14,060 nt of DNA from CAIJMU01 sp035531315 (lineage in GTDB: Bacteria > Spirochaetota > Spirochaetia > Treponematales > Rectinemataceae). The DNA is taken from the NCBI GenBank assembly GCA_035531315.1, contig DATKTD010000181.1:1-14060 (forward strand), in the 5' to 3' direction. Numbering within the stretch: position 1 is the first letter of the stretch; each line of letters starts with the position of its first letter. Shown here in pieces: positions 12,868 to 14,060 of this stretch. The notes below the pieces were generated by a model, which was given only the letters and a program-made list of their open reading frames with translations, searched no databases and had not been told where the DNA came from. The position numbers and the translations under genes were made by a program.

Positions 12868-14060
12868 AGCGAACGCCGTCCCGCGTTCGGCCCGGGCCAG
12901 ACTCCCCGTCGGCACCAAGCTCGGCTTCGGCGTCGCCGACCTCGGCGGCAACCTCTTCTTCACCTCCCTGGGCTTCTTCGCCCTGAAGTACCTCACCGAC
13001 ACCGTCGGCATGGCCGCGGCCGTGGCGGGGACCATCCTCATGGTCGGCAAGATCGTCGACGCCTTCTGGGACCCCCTCGTGGGATACCTCTCCGACAACA
13101 CCAAGACGAGACTCGGCAGGCGAAGACCCTACCTCCTCTTCGGCTCCGTGCCCATGGCCCTGGCGATGTGGTTCTTCTACTCCAATCCCCACATCCAGAA
13201 CCCCGCCACCCTCGCCCTCTGGGGCCTCGTCGCCTTCATCCTCCTCAACGTCACCTACTCCGTCGTCAACATCCCCTACTCCTCCCTCACCCCCGAGCTC
13301 ACCACCGACTACAACGAGCGCTCCAGCCTCAATGGCTTCCGCTTCATGTTCGCCGTCGTCGGCACCATCCTCGGCGCCGTGGCCGTCGAGCCCATCATCG
13401 GCCTCTTCGGCGGAAGCGGGGGCGGCGACCAGAGCCTCGGCTTCTCGATGGTAGGCCTCATCTTCGGCGTCATCATGCTCGTCACCGCCATCATCACCGG
13501 CCTCTCCGTCCGCGAGCCCCCAGTCACCGCGGCCAAGGCCGAAAAAGGCTTCGTCAAGACCTACCTCAAGGTCTTCAAGAACGGCCCCTTCCGCATCATC
13601 CTCTTCGGCTACGCCCTCCACCTCATCGGCCTCACCTTCCTCCAGAGCGCCATCACCTACTACTTCACCTACATCTACAACAACGAGGGGCTACAGACCA
13701 TCGCGATGGCCATCCTCCTCCTCGTCGCCATGGTCTTCATACCCATCTCCGTCCTCGTCTCCAAGCGGATCGGAAAGAAACTGACCTGGCAGATCTGCTT
13801 CTTCATCCTCTCCACCTCGAGCCTCGCCCTCTTCTTCCTCGGTCACCTCCTCGGCCCGACCTTCTTCTTAATTATGATGGTCTACTCCGGCATCGGCGTC
13901 GGCTTCGGCTACGTCGCCCCCTACGCCATGCTCCCCGACACCATCGAGGTCGACGCCATCCGGAGCGGCAAACGCAACGAGGGCGCCTTCTACGGCCTCT
14001 ACCTCCTCACCTCCAAGGTGGGTCAGGCCCTCGCCTTCCTCATGACCGGCCTCGTCCTCT
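12857..14060 (+). CDS. MelB/GPH-family MFS transporter, partial (3' end outside window)
   Basis: The reading frame stays open from the ATG to the window edge: 401 residues, roughly 85% of a typical 450-480-residue GPH transporter (E. coli MelB has 473). It is a polytopic inner-membrane carrier with 10-11 hydrophobic segments visible. The helix II / loop 2-3 hallmark DAFWDPLVGYLSD followed by TKTRLGRRRPYLLFG (about 68-96) is diagnostic: Asp68 and Asp72 match MelB Asp55 and Asp59, the sodium-site acids. Further family features are NIPYSSLTPEL (about 140-150) and, near the end, VAPYAMLPDTIEVD. GPH members usually import sugars or sugar acids with sodium, but animal MFSD2A, a sodium-coupled lysophospholipid importer, has the same fold and helix II acids. 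Overlap of 11 bp with the acyltransferase gene suggests a linked function, perhaps lipid-related. Substrate is not resolved. Confidence 0.88.
   Translation, partial: MKNEANAVPRSARARLPVGTKLGFGVADLGGNLFFTSLGFFALKYLTDTVGMAAAVAGTILMVGKIVDAFWDPLVGYLSDNTKTRLGRRRPYLLFGSVPMALAMWFFYSNPHIQNPATLALWGLVAFILLNVTYSVVNIPYSSLTPELTTDYNERSSLNGFRFMFAVVGTILGAVAVEPIIGLFGGSGGGDQSLGFSMVGLIFGVIMLVTAIITGLSVREPPVTAAKAEKGFVKTYLKVFKNGPFRIILFGYALHLIGLTFLQSAITYYFTYIYNNEGLQTIAMAILLLVAMVFIPISVLVSKRIGKKLTWQICFFILSTSSLALFFLGHLLGPTFFLIMMVYSGIGVGFGYVAPYAMLPDTIEVDAIRSGKRNEGAFYGLYLLTSKVGQALAFLMTGLVL

Noticed and set aside
12389..13621. Minus-strand open frame of 410 codons
   Set aside because: It is antisense to the GPH transporter, whose helix II hallmark and membrane pattern are clear, and its translation is charged low-complexity sequence.

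Overview
The window is GC-rich bacterial DNA with tightly packed genes and a strong preference for codons ending in G or C. The best guess for the host is a spirochaete related to Treponema/Spirochaeta. This rests mainly on the two-part PilZ protein at 10593-11384, whose N-terminal half resembles proteins I associate with spirochaetes. No rRNA or other firm marker is present, so the assignment is tentative.

Region 1 (1-5974, minus strand) is a complete oligopeptide ABC importer read from right to left: oppA (binding lipoprotein), oppB and oppC (permeases), oppD and oppF (ATPases). A promoter lies just upstream of oppA. A Rho-independent terminator and three other hairpins sit between oppA and oppB, which fits higher expression of the binding protein than of the membrane complex. 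oppB-C-D-F are packed with 0-15 bp between genes, and a perfect 21-bp stem follows the oppF stop. OppD and OppF both carry a matching four-cysteine C-terminal motif expected to bind a [4Fe-4S] cluster.

Region 2 (6080-10502, minus strand) is sbcD-sbcC, the bacterial Mre11-Rad50-type nuclease. The two genes overlap by 14 bp. sbcD is unusual: it has Gly/Ala-rich inserts, a 12-bp tandem repeat and several long poly-G runs in its coding strand.

Region 3 (10593-14060, plus strand) diverges from sbcD across a 90-bp gap. It encodes a PilZ protein with intact c-di-GMP-binding motifs, a PlsC-like acyltransferase with an altered catalytic motif, and the first 401 residues of a MelB/GPH-type sodium-coupled MFS transporter cut by the window edge. 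The last two overlap by 11 bp with a strong ribosome binding site, so they look translationally coupled. A MelB/MFSD2A-like carrier coupled to an acyltransferase suggests, as a hypothesis only, lysophospholipid uptake followed by re-acylation, analogous to the unrelated LplT-Aas pair. This is the best candidate here for a previously undescribed system. Both divergent genes have candidate promoters that would start transcription at, or within one base of, the start codon.

No tRNA, rRNA, CRISPR array, transposase or prophage gene was seen.
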